A stretch of DNA of 64,000 nt, taken from Bradyrhizobium manausense. GTDB lineage: Bacteria > Pseudomonadota > Alphaproteobacteria > Rhizobiales > Xanthobacteraceae. A program made the translations under genes and the position numbers. Under the pieces are notes generated by a model. That model made no database searches and was not told the origin of the DNA. It saw nothing but the letters and a program-made list of their open reading frames with translations. Shown here piece after piece: positions 1-8,791 of this stretch; the stretch's first letter is position 1, and the number at the start of each line of letters is the position of its first letter. The DNA lies in the NCBI RefSeq assembly GCF_018131105.1, contig NZ_JAFCJI010000001.1, forward strand, positions 3,322,001-3,386,000. Direction: 5' to 3'.

Positions 1-130
1 GCACTTCGTCATCACCGGACGTTGTCGCGCGCGCCAGGGTCATGCCGCCGGCCGCAAAGGCACCCGCTCCAATCAAACTCAGCGCGGCGCGGCGCGTCGG
101 CTCAAAGCCCTTATTCCTGAATCCATCCAT
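1..130 (-). CDS. 5' fragment of a Tat-exported protein
   Basis: Only the first 43 codons are present; the gene runs off the left edge. The visible N-terminus is a short polar stretch, a twin-arginine pair followed by a hydrophobic run (T-R-R-A-A-L-S-L-I, residues 12-20), then a Gly/Ala-rich segment and an A-R-A site near residue 35. This is the layout of a Tat signal peptide, so a folded periplasmic or cofactor-bearing protein is likely. Two ATGs four bases apart could start it; the upstream one is used here. No functional domain is visible, so the product cannot be named. Confidence 0.55.
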   Translation of the reverse strand, partial: MDGFRNKGFEPTRRAALSLIGAGAFAAGGMTLARATTSGDDEV

Positions 131-277
131 ATCTCGTCCCGTTTCGGTCCCATCTCCGCAGATACGCTTCGGAACCGGGAATTGTTACGAAGCATATAGA
201 GTGTCGCGGGGCCGATGTCATCGCACCAGCCACGTGGTGTCCCCGGGTGCCGGGAAAGAACTCACCTGAATACCAAG

Positions 278-754
278 CTAGGTCTGGATCGTATTGGCAA
301 CGTGGGCAGCCGCAACGCGGGGCAGCATGGCCATCAACGTTCCGGTCATGGAGGCGATCAGCGTGGCCTTGCCGTCGTGCTCGGCAAACGCCCGGGCTTC
401 ACAGAAGGTGAGCGTACGACCCGGCTTGATCACCTCGGCCTTGAAGACGAAGCGCTCGCCGCGGGCAGGCGCAAGCAATGTGGTCTTGAACTCGACCGTG
501 AGGATATCGGCCTCGGACGGCATCAGCGTGAAGGCGGCGACACCGCAGGCATTGTCGAGCCCTGCCGTGATGATGCCGGCATGGACAAAGCCGTTCTGCT
601 GCGTGAATTCGGACGAATGCAGCATCGCCAGTTCGACCTCGCCCGGCGCAAGCCGGACGATCACGATGCCGAGCGTGCGCATCGCCGGCTGTCCCTCGAA
701 CATCGCGATGGCCGCCGCGCGATAGCCGGGGTTCTTCGGCTCGAACCTGGGCAT
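278..754 (-). CDS. PaaI-type hotdog-fold acyl-CoA thioesterase
   Basis: This 158-residue protein has the size and pattern of the PaaI thioesterase family, which hydrolyses acyl- or aryl-CoA thioesters in the cytoplasm. The conserved hotdog helix is seen as Q-N-G-F-V-H-A-G-I-I-T-A-G-L-D-N-A (about residues 52-68), with HAG in place of the usual HGG. The central strands (L-T-V-E-F-K-T-T-L-L-A-P) follow. It ends 3 bases after a second thioesterase gene transcribed in the same direction, so the two form an operon facing the TetR gene. The acyl substrate cannot be read from sequence. Confidence 0.85.
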   Translation of the reverse strand: MPRFEPKNPGYRAAAIAMFEGQPAMRTLGIVIVRLAPGEVELAMLHSSEFTQQNGFVHAGIITAGLDNACGVAAFTLMPSEADILTVEFKTTLLAPARGERFVFKAEVIKPGRTLTFCEARAFAEHDGKATLIASMTGTLMAMLPRVAAAHVANTIQT

Positions 755-757
755 GCG

Positions 758-1192
758 TCAGACCTCTGCCGGTTCGGGAAGATATTTCAGCGCAGTTTCA
801 CGGATAGCCTCGGCGAATGGCGCGGATTTGCGCAACCCGCGATCCATATGCACCGCCGTAATTTCGCAGAACGCAGCGGTTTCGCCGGTCTCGGCATTCG
901 TCATGTCGTGCCGGAAGCGGATCGATTTGTCGCGAAGCTCGAGCAGGTGACTTCGGACCTGGATGATGTCGCCGGCGAGCAGCTCGCGCCTGTAGGTGAT
1001 GTTCTGCTGCACCGCCGCCATGCCGCGGCCGGAGGAGCGCAAATAACTCGGCGTCAGCCCAAGCCGGGCGAACAGATTCCAATTGGCCTCGTCGAATTTG
1101 CCGACATACCACATGATGTTCATGTGGCCGACATGATCGCACTGCCATGGATAGACCGTGCCGCGATAGGTCGCCTCGTGCTCCATCGTCAT
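758..1192 (-). CDS. 4HBT-type acyl-CoA thioesterase
   Basis: A single hotdog domain of the 4-hydroxybenzoyl-CoA thioesterase group. The catalytic-loop region reads W-Q-C-D-H-V-G-H-M-N-I-M-W-Y-V-G (about residues 14-29), where Asp is the usual catalytic acid/base, followed by R-S-H-L-L-E-L and a typical C-terminal strand pattern. The ATG at 1192 is chosen because a GGGCGGGA element lies just upstream; ATG 1186 and a longer non-ATG frame up to 1237 are possible, but the longer one would overlap the operator at 1218-1237. It is first in a two-gene operon and probably under control of the divergent TetR protein. Confidence 0.82.
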   Translation of the reverse strand: MTMEHEATYRGTVYPWQCDHVGHMNIMWYVGKFDEANWNLFARLGLTPSYLRSSGRGMAAVQQNITYRRELLAGDIIQVRSHLLELRDKSIRFRHDMTNAETGETAAFCEITAVHMDRGLRKSAPFAEAIRETALKYLPEPAEV

Positions 1193-1217
1193 TCCCGCCC
1201 TGGTCCGTGTTTTAATC

Positions 1218-1269
1218 TTGATACGGTAGCGTATCAAGCGCCAGACGCGTTAGCAATACGGCAGCGTAT
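1218..1269. promoter_or_regulatory. double palindromic operator, probable TetR sites
   Basis: Two related inverted repeats lie between the divergent thioesterase and tetR genes. Site 1 (1218-1237) is a perfect palindrome with arms TTGATACG and CGTATCAA around GTAG. Site 2 (1256-1269) is ATACG-GCAG-CGTAT. Their centres are 35 bases apart. The position between a TetR-family gene and its divergent neighbour makes them the likely binding sites of that regulator, covering both promoters. Confidence 0.75.
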
Positions 1270-1292
1270 CAAGAACCGGTGAGGCTTCTTTC

Positions 1293-1841
1293 ATGAACGA
1301 CGGCAGGGGCGACGTCTGGGTCGAGGCCGGGTTTAGCGAGCTCGCCCGCGCAGGGGTCGAGGGCGTGCGGGTCGAGGTGCTTGCCAAGAACCTCGGCGTT
1401 ACCAAAGGTGGCTTCTACCGCCGCTTTGCCGACCGCGCCGCGTTGCTCGAAGCCATGCTGGTTCACTGGCGGGAAGGACGCTCGGCGTCAATTGCGGAGC
1501 AAACCAGCCTCGACGGGCAAGAACCACGCGAGCGGTTGAAGGCCGTGATCCAGCTCTATTCCGAGCGGCTCAACCCGGAAGGCATGGCAATCGAGCTCGC
1601 GATCCGGCAGTGGGCGCGTTCCGACGAGGGCGCTGCGGCTGCGGTAGCCAGCGTGGACGCGGCGCGACTGAAGCACGTCACTGACCTCTATCGCGCGACC
1701 GGTCTCGAGGCCGAGGCGGCCGAGGCGCAGGCGTTCCTCTTCTACTGCTTCATCTTCGGCCAGAGCCTGTTGTTCGTCGAGCGCGGCCCGCGCAAGCGGT
1801 CGCAGCTCGTGGCGAAATCGGCCGAGAAGCTATTGGACTAA
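1293..1841 (+). CDS. TetR-family transcriptional regulator
   Basis: This 182-residue protein has a TetR-type N-terminal helix-turn-helix: E-A-G-F-S-E-L-A-R-A-G-V-E-G-V-R followed by L-A-K-N-L-G-V-T-K-G-G-F-Y-R-R-F (about residues 30-45), the recognition helix signature. The C-terminal half is an all-helical ligand/dimer domain with an aromatic-rich end (F-L-F-Y-C-F-I-F-G-Q). It starts 24 bases after a palindromic site and faces the thioesterase pair, which it probably represses until an acyl-CoA or fatty-acid-like ligand binds. The ligand is inference only. Confidence 0.9.
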   Translation: MNDGRGDVWVEAGFSELARAGVEGVRVEVLAKNLGVTKGGFYRRFADRAALLEAMLVHWREGRSASIAEQTSLDGQEPRERLKAVIQLYSERLNPEGMAIELAIRQWARSDEGAAAAVASVDAARLKHVTDLYRATGLEAEAAEAQAFLFYCFIFGQSLLFVERGPRKRSQLVAKSAEKLLD

Positions 1842-1846
1842 AACGA

Positions 1847-1871
1847 GAGGCCGGAGCTTGGCTCCGGCCTC
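1847..1871. terminator. bidirectional hairpin terminator
   Basis: Perfect 11-base arms GAGGCCGGAGC and GCTCCGGCCTC close a TTG loop between the convergent tetR gene and the small secreted-protein gene. A-rich flanks (TAAAA on the left, GAAAT on the right) are weak poly-U tracts, so termination may be incomplete on either strand. Confidence 0.7.
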
Positions 1872-1888
1872 GAAATCATCCCGAAGCC

Positions 1889-2377
1889 TCAGGCGGCGCC
1901 CTTCAGCTTCTTGTTGCATTCGCTGTAATAGCCGCCGCCCTTCTCGATCCACTTCAAGCCGCCATTGCCGTTGGTGGTCTTGTTGGCGTTGTATTGGTCG
2001 ACGCAGGTATGGAGGCGGGCCTTGCCGGCGGTCTCCTTGGCATATTTCGGATCGACCGCGTTCGGGAAAACGGCGTTGCCCATTGGCATCGTCGGTGCCG
2101 GGGCGGCAGCGGGGGCGGCTTCCTTCTTGGCCTGCTTCGGCTCAGCCGCGGGCGGGGGGGCGGCCGCAGCAGGCGTGGCGGCGGGCGTCGCATCGGCTCC
2201 GCACTGGGCCTTGCGGAAGTCATTCCACTTCATCGTACCGAGCGAGCCATCCTTCTTGGCCGCCTGATATTTCGCGCTGCACTCCTGCGAAGTCAGCGCC
2301 TGCGCCGGAGCACTCGCCACCAGCGCGGCAAATCCCGACACCGCAACTGCACACAACAATTTTGATTGAATAGTCAT
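1889..2377 (-). CDS. secreted protein with Ala/Pro-rich linker and paired cysteines
   Basis: This 162-residue protein starts with a clear Sec signal peptide (positive start, hydrophobic core, A-P-A-Q-A cleavage region near residue 27). The mature part has an N-terminal segment with two cysteines (E-C-S-A-K-Y-Q-A-A-K ... F-R-K-A-Q-C), a long Ala/Pro/Lys-rich linker (about residues 65-95), and a second segment with two more cysteines (T-C-V-D-Q-Y and Y-S-E-C-N-K-K). The C-x(n)-F-R-x(3)-C spacing resembles the PsiF-like protein encoded divergently. The function is unknown; a periplasmic or outer-layer role is inferred from the export signal only. Confidence 0.75.
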   Translation of the reverse strand: MTIQSKLLCAVAVSGFAALVASAPAQALTSQECSAKYQAAKKDGSLGTMKWNDFRKAQCGADATPAATPAAAAPPPAAEPKQAKKEAAPAAAPAPTMPMGNAVFPNAVDPKYAKETAGKARLHTCVDQYNANKTTNGNGGLKWIEKGGGYYSECNKKLKGAA

Positions 2378-2564
2378 CCTTGGTCTCCCTCAGGGAAGCA
2401 AAACGAGGATTGCTATCCTAGCGTGTCCGGGACTTGCGACAAGGAAGCGATGGCCGTGAGGGCAAAAATATAGTGATCGCGCCGCTCGGATTATTCATGT
2501 CGCGTTCAGCAACACGGGCCGAGGTTCGCGCCCTTCGCAATTCTCGCAAGAAGAGTGCAGCATC

Positions 2565-2840
2565 ATGACCCTCGCCTCCCGCCTCGCCGTCGTAGCTATC
2601 GCTTCCCTGTTCGCTACCGGCACCGCCTTCGCGCAGACCGCGGCACCTGCCGCCAAGACCGATGCCACCACGACCGCCGACAAGAAGGCGCCGAAGGAGC
2701 ACTCGGCCGAGTCGCTGGAATGCTCCAAGCAGGCGGACGCCAAGGGCCTGCACGGCAAGGAGCGCAAGAAATTCCGCTCCGAGTGCATCAAGACCGCGAA
2801 GGCCGGCATGGCGCCTGCGCCGGCCGCCGACAAGAAGTAA
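2565..2840 (+). CDS. PsiF-repeat-like small secreted protein
   Basis: This 91-residue protein has a signal peptide (cleavage after A-F-A near residue 24), an Ala/Lys-rich spacer, and one copy of a PsiF-like motif: E-C-S-K-Q-A-D-A-K-G-L-H-G-K-E-R-K (about residues 52-68), then F-R-S-E-C. PsiF was named for phosphate-starvation induction in E. coli and its biochemical role is unknown. The gene is divergent from the other Cys-pair secreted protein, sharing a 187-base intergenic region. I see no clear Pho box there, so phosphate control is not claimed. Confidence 0.8.
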   Translation: MTLASRLAVVAIASLFATGTAFAQTAAPAAKTDATTTADKKAPKEHSAESLECSKQADAKGLHGKERKKFRSECIKTAKAGMAPAPAADKK

Positions 2841-2940
2841 ATCCGTCACAATCCTCCCCTCGCCTTTGGCGGGAGGCGTACGCATTGCGGCATGACCAGC
2901 CTGCAATTGTGCGCCTCTCGCCGATTTGCGATAAGGCGGC

Positions 2941-4026
2941 GTGAAGCAAATCACCGCCTCCCGTCCGTTCGAATGGCTGAGCCGTGCCAGGGTTTTGAGC
3001 ACCGCGGAGACGGTCGTCATCGGTGCGGCGGGCGGCCTGATCTTCCTGGTCGCGGGCCTTCCGGGCGGATTGATCTCTGGATCGATGATCGCGGTCGGGA
3101 TCGCAGCGATTGCCGGACGCCAGCTTGCCCTCCCTCCGATCCTGACCCAGACCGTGCTGGTGCTGCTCGGCATTTCGTTGGGCTCGGTCGTATCGCGCCA
3201 TCTGATCGAGCAGGTCAGCGCCTATCCGCTGACCATCGGGCTCCTGGCGCTGGCCACCTTCTGCTCGACCTTCGGCTCGAGCTACTACCTCCAGCGCGTC
3301 CATGGGTGGGATCGCACCTCGGCCTTCCTCGCCGGCAGCCCCGGCGCGCTGTCGCAGATCACGATTTTGGCGGTCGAGCGCGGCGCCGACCTGCCCGGAA
3401 TCGCGGTGGTGCAGACCATGCGCGTCATCATCCTGACCGCGGCGCTGCCCATGGTGCTGGCGATCGCGGGCGTCGCCCCCTCCGTCTCGCCCTCGCTGAC
3501 CACGACGATCGCCTCGCCGCTCGATCTTGTCGAACTGGTCGCCGCATCGCTGGCGGCGTCGCTGGTGCTGCGGCTGATCAAGTTTCCGGCCAGCTGGATG
3601 TTCGGGGCGATGATCGCCTCCAGCGTGCTGCACGGCGCCGGCTGGGTCGACGGCGGCCTGCCGAACTGGGTGCGAGGCGTGGCGCTGGTCGGCATCGGCG
3701 CACTGATCGGCAGCCGCTTTGCCCGGATGCGGATCAAGACGCTAACCGGTCACATCAGCGCCGCGCTGGGATCGTTTGCCGTGGCCATTGCCGTCTCCGC
3801 AATCTTTGTCGGCGCCGCCACACTCACCACGCAGGTGAAATTCTCCGATGTCATCGTTGCGTTCGCGCCCGGCGCCATGGACGCGATGCTGGCGCTGGCG
3901 CTCACACTGCATATCGACCCGATCTTCGTCGGCGCTCATCACCTCTCGCGCTTCGTGTTCGTCACGATCGCAACGCCGGGGATCGTGCACCTGTTCGGCC
4001 GCACCCAGGACGACGTCGACGATTAG
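2941..4026 (+). CDS. AbrB-family (duplicated domain) membrane protein
   Basis: This 361-residue polytopic protein matches the AbrB duplication family, found in proteins called AbrB after ammonia-monooxygenase regulation studies but probably transporters. It has about ten hydrophobic segments in two halves, each with a Gly-rich re-entrant-like stretch (A-G-L-P-G-G-L-I-S-G-S-M near residue 40; A-P-G-A-M-D-A-M near 310). The chosen start is GTG at 2941; its upstream ribosome site is weak. It is convergent with the flavoprotein gene, overlapping it by four bases. The substrate is unknown. Confidence 0.8.
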   Translation: MKQITASRPFEWLSRARVLSTAETVVIGAAGGLIFLVAGLPGGLISGSMIAVGIAAIAGRQLALPPILTQTVLVLLGISLGSVVSRHLIEQVSAYPLTIGLLALATFCSTFGSSYYLQRVHGWDRTSAFLAGSPGALSQITILAVERGADLPGIAVVQTMRVIILTAALPMVLAIAGVAPSVSPSLTTTIASPLDLVELVAASLAASLVLRLIKFPASWMFGAMIASSVLHGAGWVDGGLPNWVRGVALVGIGALIGSRFARMRIKTLTGHISAALGSFAVAIAVSAIFVGAATLTTQVKFSDVIVAFAPGAMDAMLALALTLHIDPIFVGAHHLSRFVFVTIATPGIVHLFGRTQDDVDD

Positions 4027-4649
4027 CCTTCCGCCGTCGTGCCTCCCTTTAGAGCCGTAACCTGAGCCTCGAGTTCGGCGATACGCTGATCCCTGGCGGC
4101 AAGGGCCGCCGCCACATCCGGGGCATCGAACTTCTGCGGAATGTGTTGCGGGCAGTTGGTGTCCCAGGCGGCGATCTTGAACAGGATCACCTGTTCGGGC
4201 CGGGCGCGATAGCCTTTCGGCATCAGCGCATCCGTCATCGCATCGTCGTCCTCCACCACGCGCGCCTCGCCCCAGATCTTCACCCGGCGGCGATGGGCGT
4301 AGTCCATCACGAAGATGTAGGCCTTGGGGTTCTCCGAGAGATTGCCCTGGGTCAGATATTGCTGGTTGCCGGCGTAGTCGGCGAAGGCAAGCGTCTGCTT
4401 GTCCAGCACTTTCAGAAACCCCTTCGGGCCGCCGCGATGCTGAATATAGGGCTGACCCTCAGCTGAAGCGGTGGCGAAATAGAAGCTGTTGGCATCGGCG
4501 AGGAAGGCTTCGAGATTCTCGTCCACCTCGGTGCGCCACCCGCGCTGCTCGACCCGGCCATAGGCCTCGCGCGAACCCTTGCGCGCCTGGATCGCCTTCA
4601 CCGCGGGGGTGAAGGCGACGTCGCTGGGATAGGTATCAATTGCGGTCAT
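4023..4649 (-). CDS. PNPOx-like FMN-binding split-barrel protein
   Basis: This 208-residue protein belongs to the pyridoxamine-phosphate-oxidase-like flavin family. Residues about 45-165 show the split-barrel pattern (F-Y-F-A-T-A-S-A-E-G-Q-P-Y-I-Q-H-R-G-G, then D-Y-A-G-N-Q-Q-Y and V-M-D-Y-A-H-R-R-R-V-K-I-W-G). The C-terminus is a short predicted coiled coil (A-A-R-D-Q-R-I-A-E-L-E-A-Q-V). The ATG at 4649 has AGGAGA ahead of it; a longer upstream frame lacks a site. It is divergent from a LysR regulator, its likely controller. The substrate is unknown; members reduce or bind flavin or F420-type cofactors. Confidence 0.85.
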   Translation of the reverse strand: MTAIDTYPSDVAFTPAVKAIQARKGSREAYGRVEQRGWRTEVDENLEAFLADANSFYFATASAEGQPYIQHRGGPKGFLKVLDKQTLAFADYAGNQQYLTQGNLSENPKAYIFVMDYAHRRRVKIWGEARVVEDDDAMTDALMPKGYRARPEQVILFKIAAWDTNCPQHIPQKFDAPDVAAALAARDQRIAELEAQVTALKGGTTAEG

Positions 4650-4735
4650 CGGAACATCTCCTGAAAATTCCGGCGCTTTGCTGCGTCTTTCGTAGTCTAA
4701 AATGGACCTCCCGGGACTAGGAACAATTAGCCCGC

Positions 4736-4764
4736 TTGACACTTCATCGTTGCAATATATGCAA
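4736..4764. promoter_or_regulatory. LysR-type box and -35-like element in divergent promoter
   Basis: TTGACA (4736-4741) resembles a -35 hexamer for the lysR gene. An inverted repeat TTGCA-ATATA-TGCAA (4750-4764) contains the T-N11-A pattern typical of LysR-family sites. It sits 8 bases before the lysR start, where binding would allow autorepression. The -10 region is not clear. Confidence 0.45.
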
Positions 4765-4772
4765 TAAAGCCC

Positions 4773-5657
4773 ATGGACCGGCTTGAAGCGATGCATGTCT
4801 TCGTCACCGTCGCAGAACTGCGCGGCTTTGCGCCGGCGGCACGGAAACTGCGACTGTCCCCCTCGGCCGTGACAAGGCTGATCGCGGCGCTGGAGGAGCA
4901 TCTCGGCGCGCGGCTGCTGCAACGGACCACCCGGCAGGTGAGACTGACCGACGTCGGCACGCGCTATCTGGAGCGCGCCCGGCGGATCCTCGCCGATGTC
5001 GAGGAGGCCGACGGCTCGGCACGGGAGGAGCGCAACCGGCCGAGCGGGAGGCTGGTGGTATCAGCGCCGGTCGGCTTCGGCCGGCTCCATGTCGGCTCTG
5101 TCATGACCGATTATCTCAAGCGCTATCCCGAGGTGGCCTGCGAACTCAGGCTGTCGGACAACCTCGTCAATCTCGTGGAAGACGCCGTCGATGCCGCGGT
5201 GCGGATCGGCCATCTCGCCGATTCCTCACTCGTCGCGCGCCAGGTGGGGGAGATGCGGCGGATCACCGTGGCAACGTCGGGCTATCTCAAGCGCCATGGC
5301 GAGCCGAAGACGCCTGAGGCGCTGCACGAGCATCAGACCATCCTGTTCGGTCCCGCGACGGCTTGGCGCTTCGCGCAGGATGGCCGCGACATCGAGGTGA
5401 CGCCATCACCGCGCTTCACCAGCAACAGCGCCGACGCCGCCCTGCAATATGCCGAGGCCGGCGGCGGCATCACGCGCGTGCTGGCCTATCAGGCCGCCGA
5501 AGGGCTGAAACGAGGCCGGCTTAAGATCCTGCTGGCCAAATACGAGCAGCCGGCGCTGCCGATCCATATCGTCTATCCGACCTCGCGCCTGCTCTCGGCC
5601 AAGGTGCGCGCGTTCATCGATCTCGTGGTGGAGACGACGTCGTGGAAGTTTGGCTAG
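4773..5657 (+). CDS. LysR-family transcriptional regulator
   Basis: This 294-residue protein has the LysR N-terminal winged helix-turn-helix (F-V-T-V-A-E-L-R-G-F-A-P-A-A-R-K-L, then S-P-S-A-V-T-R-L-I-A-A-L-E; residues about 10-42) and the two-lobed inducer-binding domain (R-L-V-V-S-A-P-V-G-F-G-R at about 90). It belongs to the large group close to AaeR/DhcR-type regulators. It is transcribed away from the flavoprotein gene, the probable target, and its 3' end overlaps the convergent thioesterase gene by 44 bases. Confidence 0.92.
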   Translation: MDRLEAMHVFVTVAELRGFAPAARKLRLSPSAVTRLIAALEEHLGARLLQRTTRQVRLTDVGTRYLERARRILADVEEADGSAREERNRPSGRLVVSAPVGFGRLHVGSVMTDYLKRYPEVACELRLSDNLVNLVEDAVDAAVRIGHLADSSLVARQVGEMRRITVATSGYLKRHGEPKTPEALHEHQTILFGPATAWRFAQDGRDIEVTPSPRFTSNSADAALQYAEAGGGITRVLAYQAAEGLKRGRLKILLAKYEQPALPIHIVYPTSRLLSAKVRAFIDLVVETTSWKFG

Positions 5658-6069
5658 GCTTCGGCACCACCCGAAACGTCCCGCTGGCACGCGCGATCAC
5701 GACGCCGTCAGCCTTGATCAGACTCTGCGCAAAGCAGATGGTCTTGCCGGTCTTGATCACGTCGCTCTCGATCGAACACCATTGGCCAATCTCGGCCGAG
5801 CCGACGAAATCGATCGAGAGTGAGATGGTCACGAACGAGGTGGTCCAGTTCGTCGCCTGCGCGCAGCTGTAGCCCATGGCGTTGTCGGCGAGCGCGGTGA
5901 TGAGACCGCCATGGATCAAGCCGCGGCCATTGGTATGCGGACGTGCCAGCCGGAGGCCGATGATGACAGCCCTCTCAATTTTCTTCGCGTAGAGCGGCTC
6001 CCAGGGTTCGGTGAGCGGGCTTTTGCGGGAAAGTGGCTCAAAGCCGTCGGGGATGGCGGTGTCGGTCAT
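5614..6069 (-). CDS. PaaI-family thioesterase
   Basis: This 151-residue hotdog thioesterase carries the PaaI motif H-T-N-G-R-G-L-I-H-G-G-L-I-T-A-L-A-D-N-A (about residues 45-64), with HGG and the catalytic Asp intact. A following strand S-L-S-I-D-F-V-G-S-A-E matches the family. The last 44 bases overlap the end of the lysR gene on the other strand, so the C-terminal Ser/Thr/Pro-rich tail is probably not conserved. It is a third thioesterase within 6 kb, from a different subgroup than the pair at 278-1192. Confidence 0.85.
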   Translation of the reverse strand: MTDTAIPDGFEPLSRKSPLTEPWEPLYAKKIERAVIIGLRLARPHTNGRGLIHGGLITALADNAMGYSCAQATNWTTSFVTISLSIDFVGSAEIGQWCSIESDVIKTGKTICFAQSLIKADGVVIARASGTFRVVPKPSQTSTTSSPPRDR

Positions 6070-6185
6070 GTCTGTCTCGTGCGCGTTGCAATGACGTCGC
6101 CATTGAACGCGATGGACGTGACGGACGCATCAATTACAAAGTTTTAAACGGGATTTGCGCGGGTGTTTGAAACGTTCGGCGCTGT

Positions 6186-6266
6186 CACTGCGAGGCGCGA
6201 AGCGACGAAGCAATCCAGAGTGCATCCCCGGAGGGATTTCTGGATTGCTTCGCTCGCGATGACGAT
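6186..6266. repeat. dispersed palindromic repeat, family A, copy 1
   Basis: The core is an inverted repeat with perfect 14-base arms CGAAGCAATCCAGA (6206-6219) and TCTGGATTGCTTCG (6239-6252), flanked by an imperfect outer pair (ACTGCGAGGCGCGAAG left; CTCGCGATGACG right). The same core recurs at 11163-11209. It lies between the ends of pobA and the thioesterase promoter, where it could fold in RNA as a 3' stabiliser or act as a weak terminator for pobA. Confidence 0.8.
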
Positions 6267-6281
6267 GTGGAGGCACCGTCC

Positions 6282-7653
<1,372 letters not shown>

Positions 7654-7702
7654 CGAGACCGGGCCATCGAAGCCCGCCGTCATAACGAGGGAGAGACACG
7701 TG

Positions 7703-8719
7703 ATGAGGAAAGCCTGTCTGGCTTTGCTGCTGGCAGCAAGCGTGACGCCTGCGTTCGCGCAGGACAAGACTTTCGACCTGAAGGTTTCGCACTGGGTACC
7801 GGCGTCGCACCCGCTGCAAAAGTCACTGGAAGACTGGGTCGCCGCCGTGAACAAGGATTCCGGCGGCACCATCACGGGCAAGGTGTTCCCGGCCCAGCAG
7901 CTCGGCAAGGCCTTCGACCATTACGACATGGCGCGCGACGGCATCGCCGACGTCACCTACGTCAATCCAGGCTACCAGCCGGGCCGCTTCCCCATCATCG
8001 GCGCCGGCGAGTTGCCGTTCCTGATCTCGGACGCCAAGGGCGGTTCGGAGGGTCTCGACGCCTGGTACCGCAAATATGCCGAGAAGGAGATGAAGGACGT
8101 CAAATACTGTCTCGCCTTCGTCCACTCGCCTTCCTCCTTCCACTCCCGCACCAAGAAGATCGTGCTGCCGGAGGACGTGAAGGGCATGAAGATCCGCCCG
8201 GCCCACGCCACCATGGCGAATTTCGTTACTGCGCTCGGCGGCACCAATGTGCAGTCCTCCGCACCTGAAGTGCGCGACATCATCGAGCGCGGCGTCGCCG
8301 ACGGCGTCACCTTTCCCTGGGGCTCCCTGGTGCTGTTCGGCATCGACAAGGTGACCAAGTTCCACATGGAGGCACCGCTCTACGTCACGACCTTCGTGTT
8401 CGTGATGAACAAGGACAAGTACAATGCGATGTCCGACAAACAGAAGGCCGCGATCGACAAGAACTGCTCGACCGAAATGGCCGGCGTGGTCGGCGAGCAC
8501 TGGGGCAAGTTCGAGGATGCCGGCATCGACAAGGTGAAGGCGGAAGCAGGCCACGAGGTCTACAAGCTGACACCTGACCAGACCGCGGCCTGGAAGAAGG
8601 CAGCCGAGCCGCTGGTCAAGACCTGGGGTGACGGCGCCAAAAAGGCCGGCATCGATCCCGACGCTGCGCTGGCGGATCTAAAGGCGTCGCTGAAGAAGTA
8701 CAACGCGCTGGCGGAATAG
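7703..8719 (+). CDS. TRAP transporter substrate-binding protein (DctP/TarP-like)
   Basis: Periplasmic receptor of a three-part TRAP importer. A Sec signal peptide ends at A-F-A-Q-D (residues 17-21). The mature protein follows the DctP fold, with the opening strand L-K-V-S-H-W-V-P-A-S-H-P and the ligand-arginine region K-G-M-K-I-R-P-A-H-A near residue 170. ATG 7703 is used; a GTG at 7700 is equally placed, after GAGGGAGAG. The membrane subunits follow. Next to pobA and the feruloyl-CoA synthase genes, it is most like the aromatic-acid TRAP systems (TarPQM of Rhodopseudomonas palustris binds cinnamates). The ligand is therefore inferred as a hydroxycinnamate, not proven. Confidence 0.88.
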   Translation: MRKACLALLLAASVTPAFAQDKTFDLKVSHWVPASHPLQKSLEDWVAAVNKDSGGTITGKVFPAQQLGKAFDHYDMARDGIADVTYVNPGYQPGRFPIIGAGELPFLISDAKGGSEGLDAWYRKYAEKEMKDVKYCLAFVHSPSSFHSRTKKIVLPEDVKGMKIRPAHATMANFVTALGGTNVQSSAPEVRDIIERGVADGVTFPWGSLVLFGIDKVTKFHMEAPLYVTTFVFVMNKDKYNAMSDKQKAAIDKNCSTEMAGVVGEHWGKFEDAGIDKVKAEAGHEVYKLTPDQTAAWKKAAEPLVKTWGDGAKKAGIDPDAALADLKASLKKYNALAE

Positions 8720-8733
8720 GTCGCATTGAACAG

Positions 8734-8765
8734 AAGCGGCGGCGGGAATCCTCCCGCCGCCGCTT
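8734..8765 (+). terminator. strong intercistronic hairpin after the TRAP binding-protein gene
   Basis: Perfect 14-base arms AAGCGGCGGCGGGA and TCCCGCCGCCGCTT close an ATCC loop, followed by TTCC rather than a long U-run. Lying between the binding-protein and small-subunit genes, it probably trims or stabilises the upstream message so that the receptor is made in excess of the membrane parts. Confidence 0.7.
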
Positions 8766-8791
8766 TCCTGCATATTTGAGGGCCTCCACCC

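Noticed and set aside
215..1282. Open frame of 355 codons on the plus strand opposite the two thioesterases
   Set aside because: Low-quality composition and it runs through the TetR operator region; both thioesterases have family motifs.
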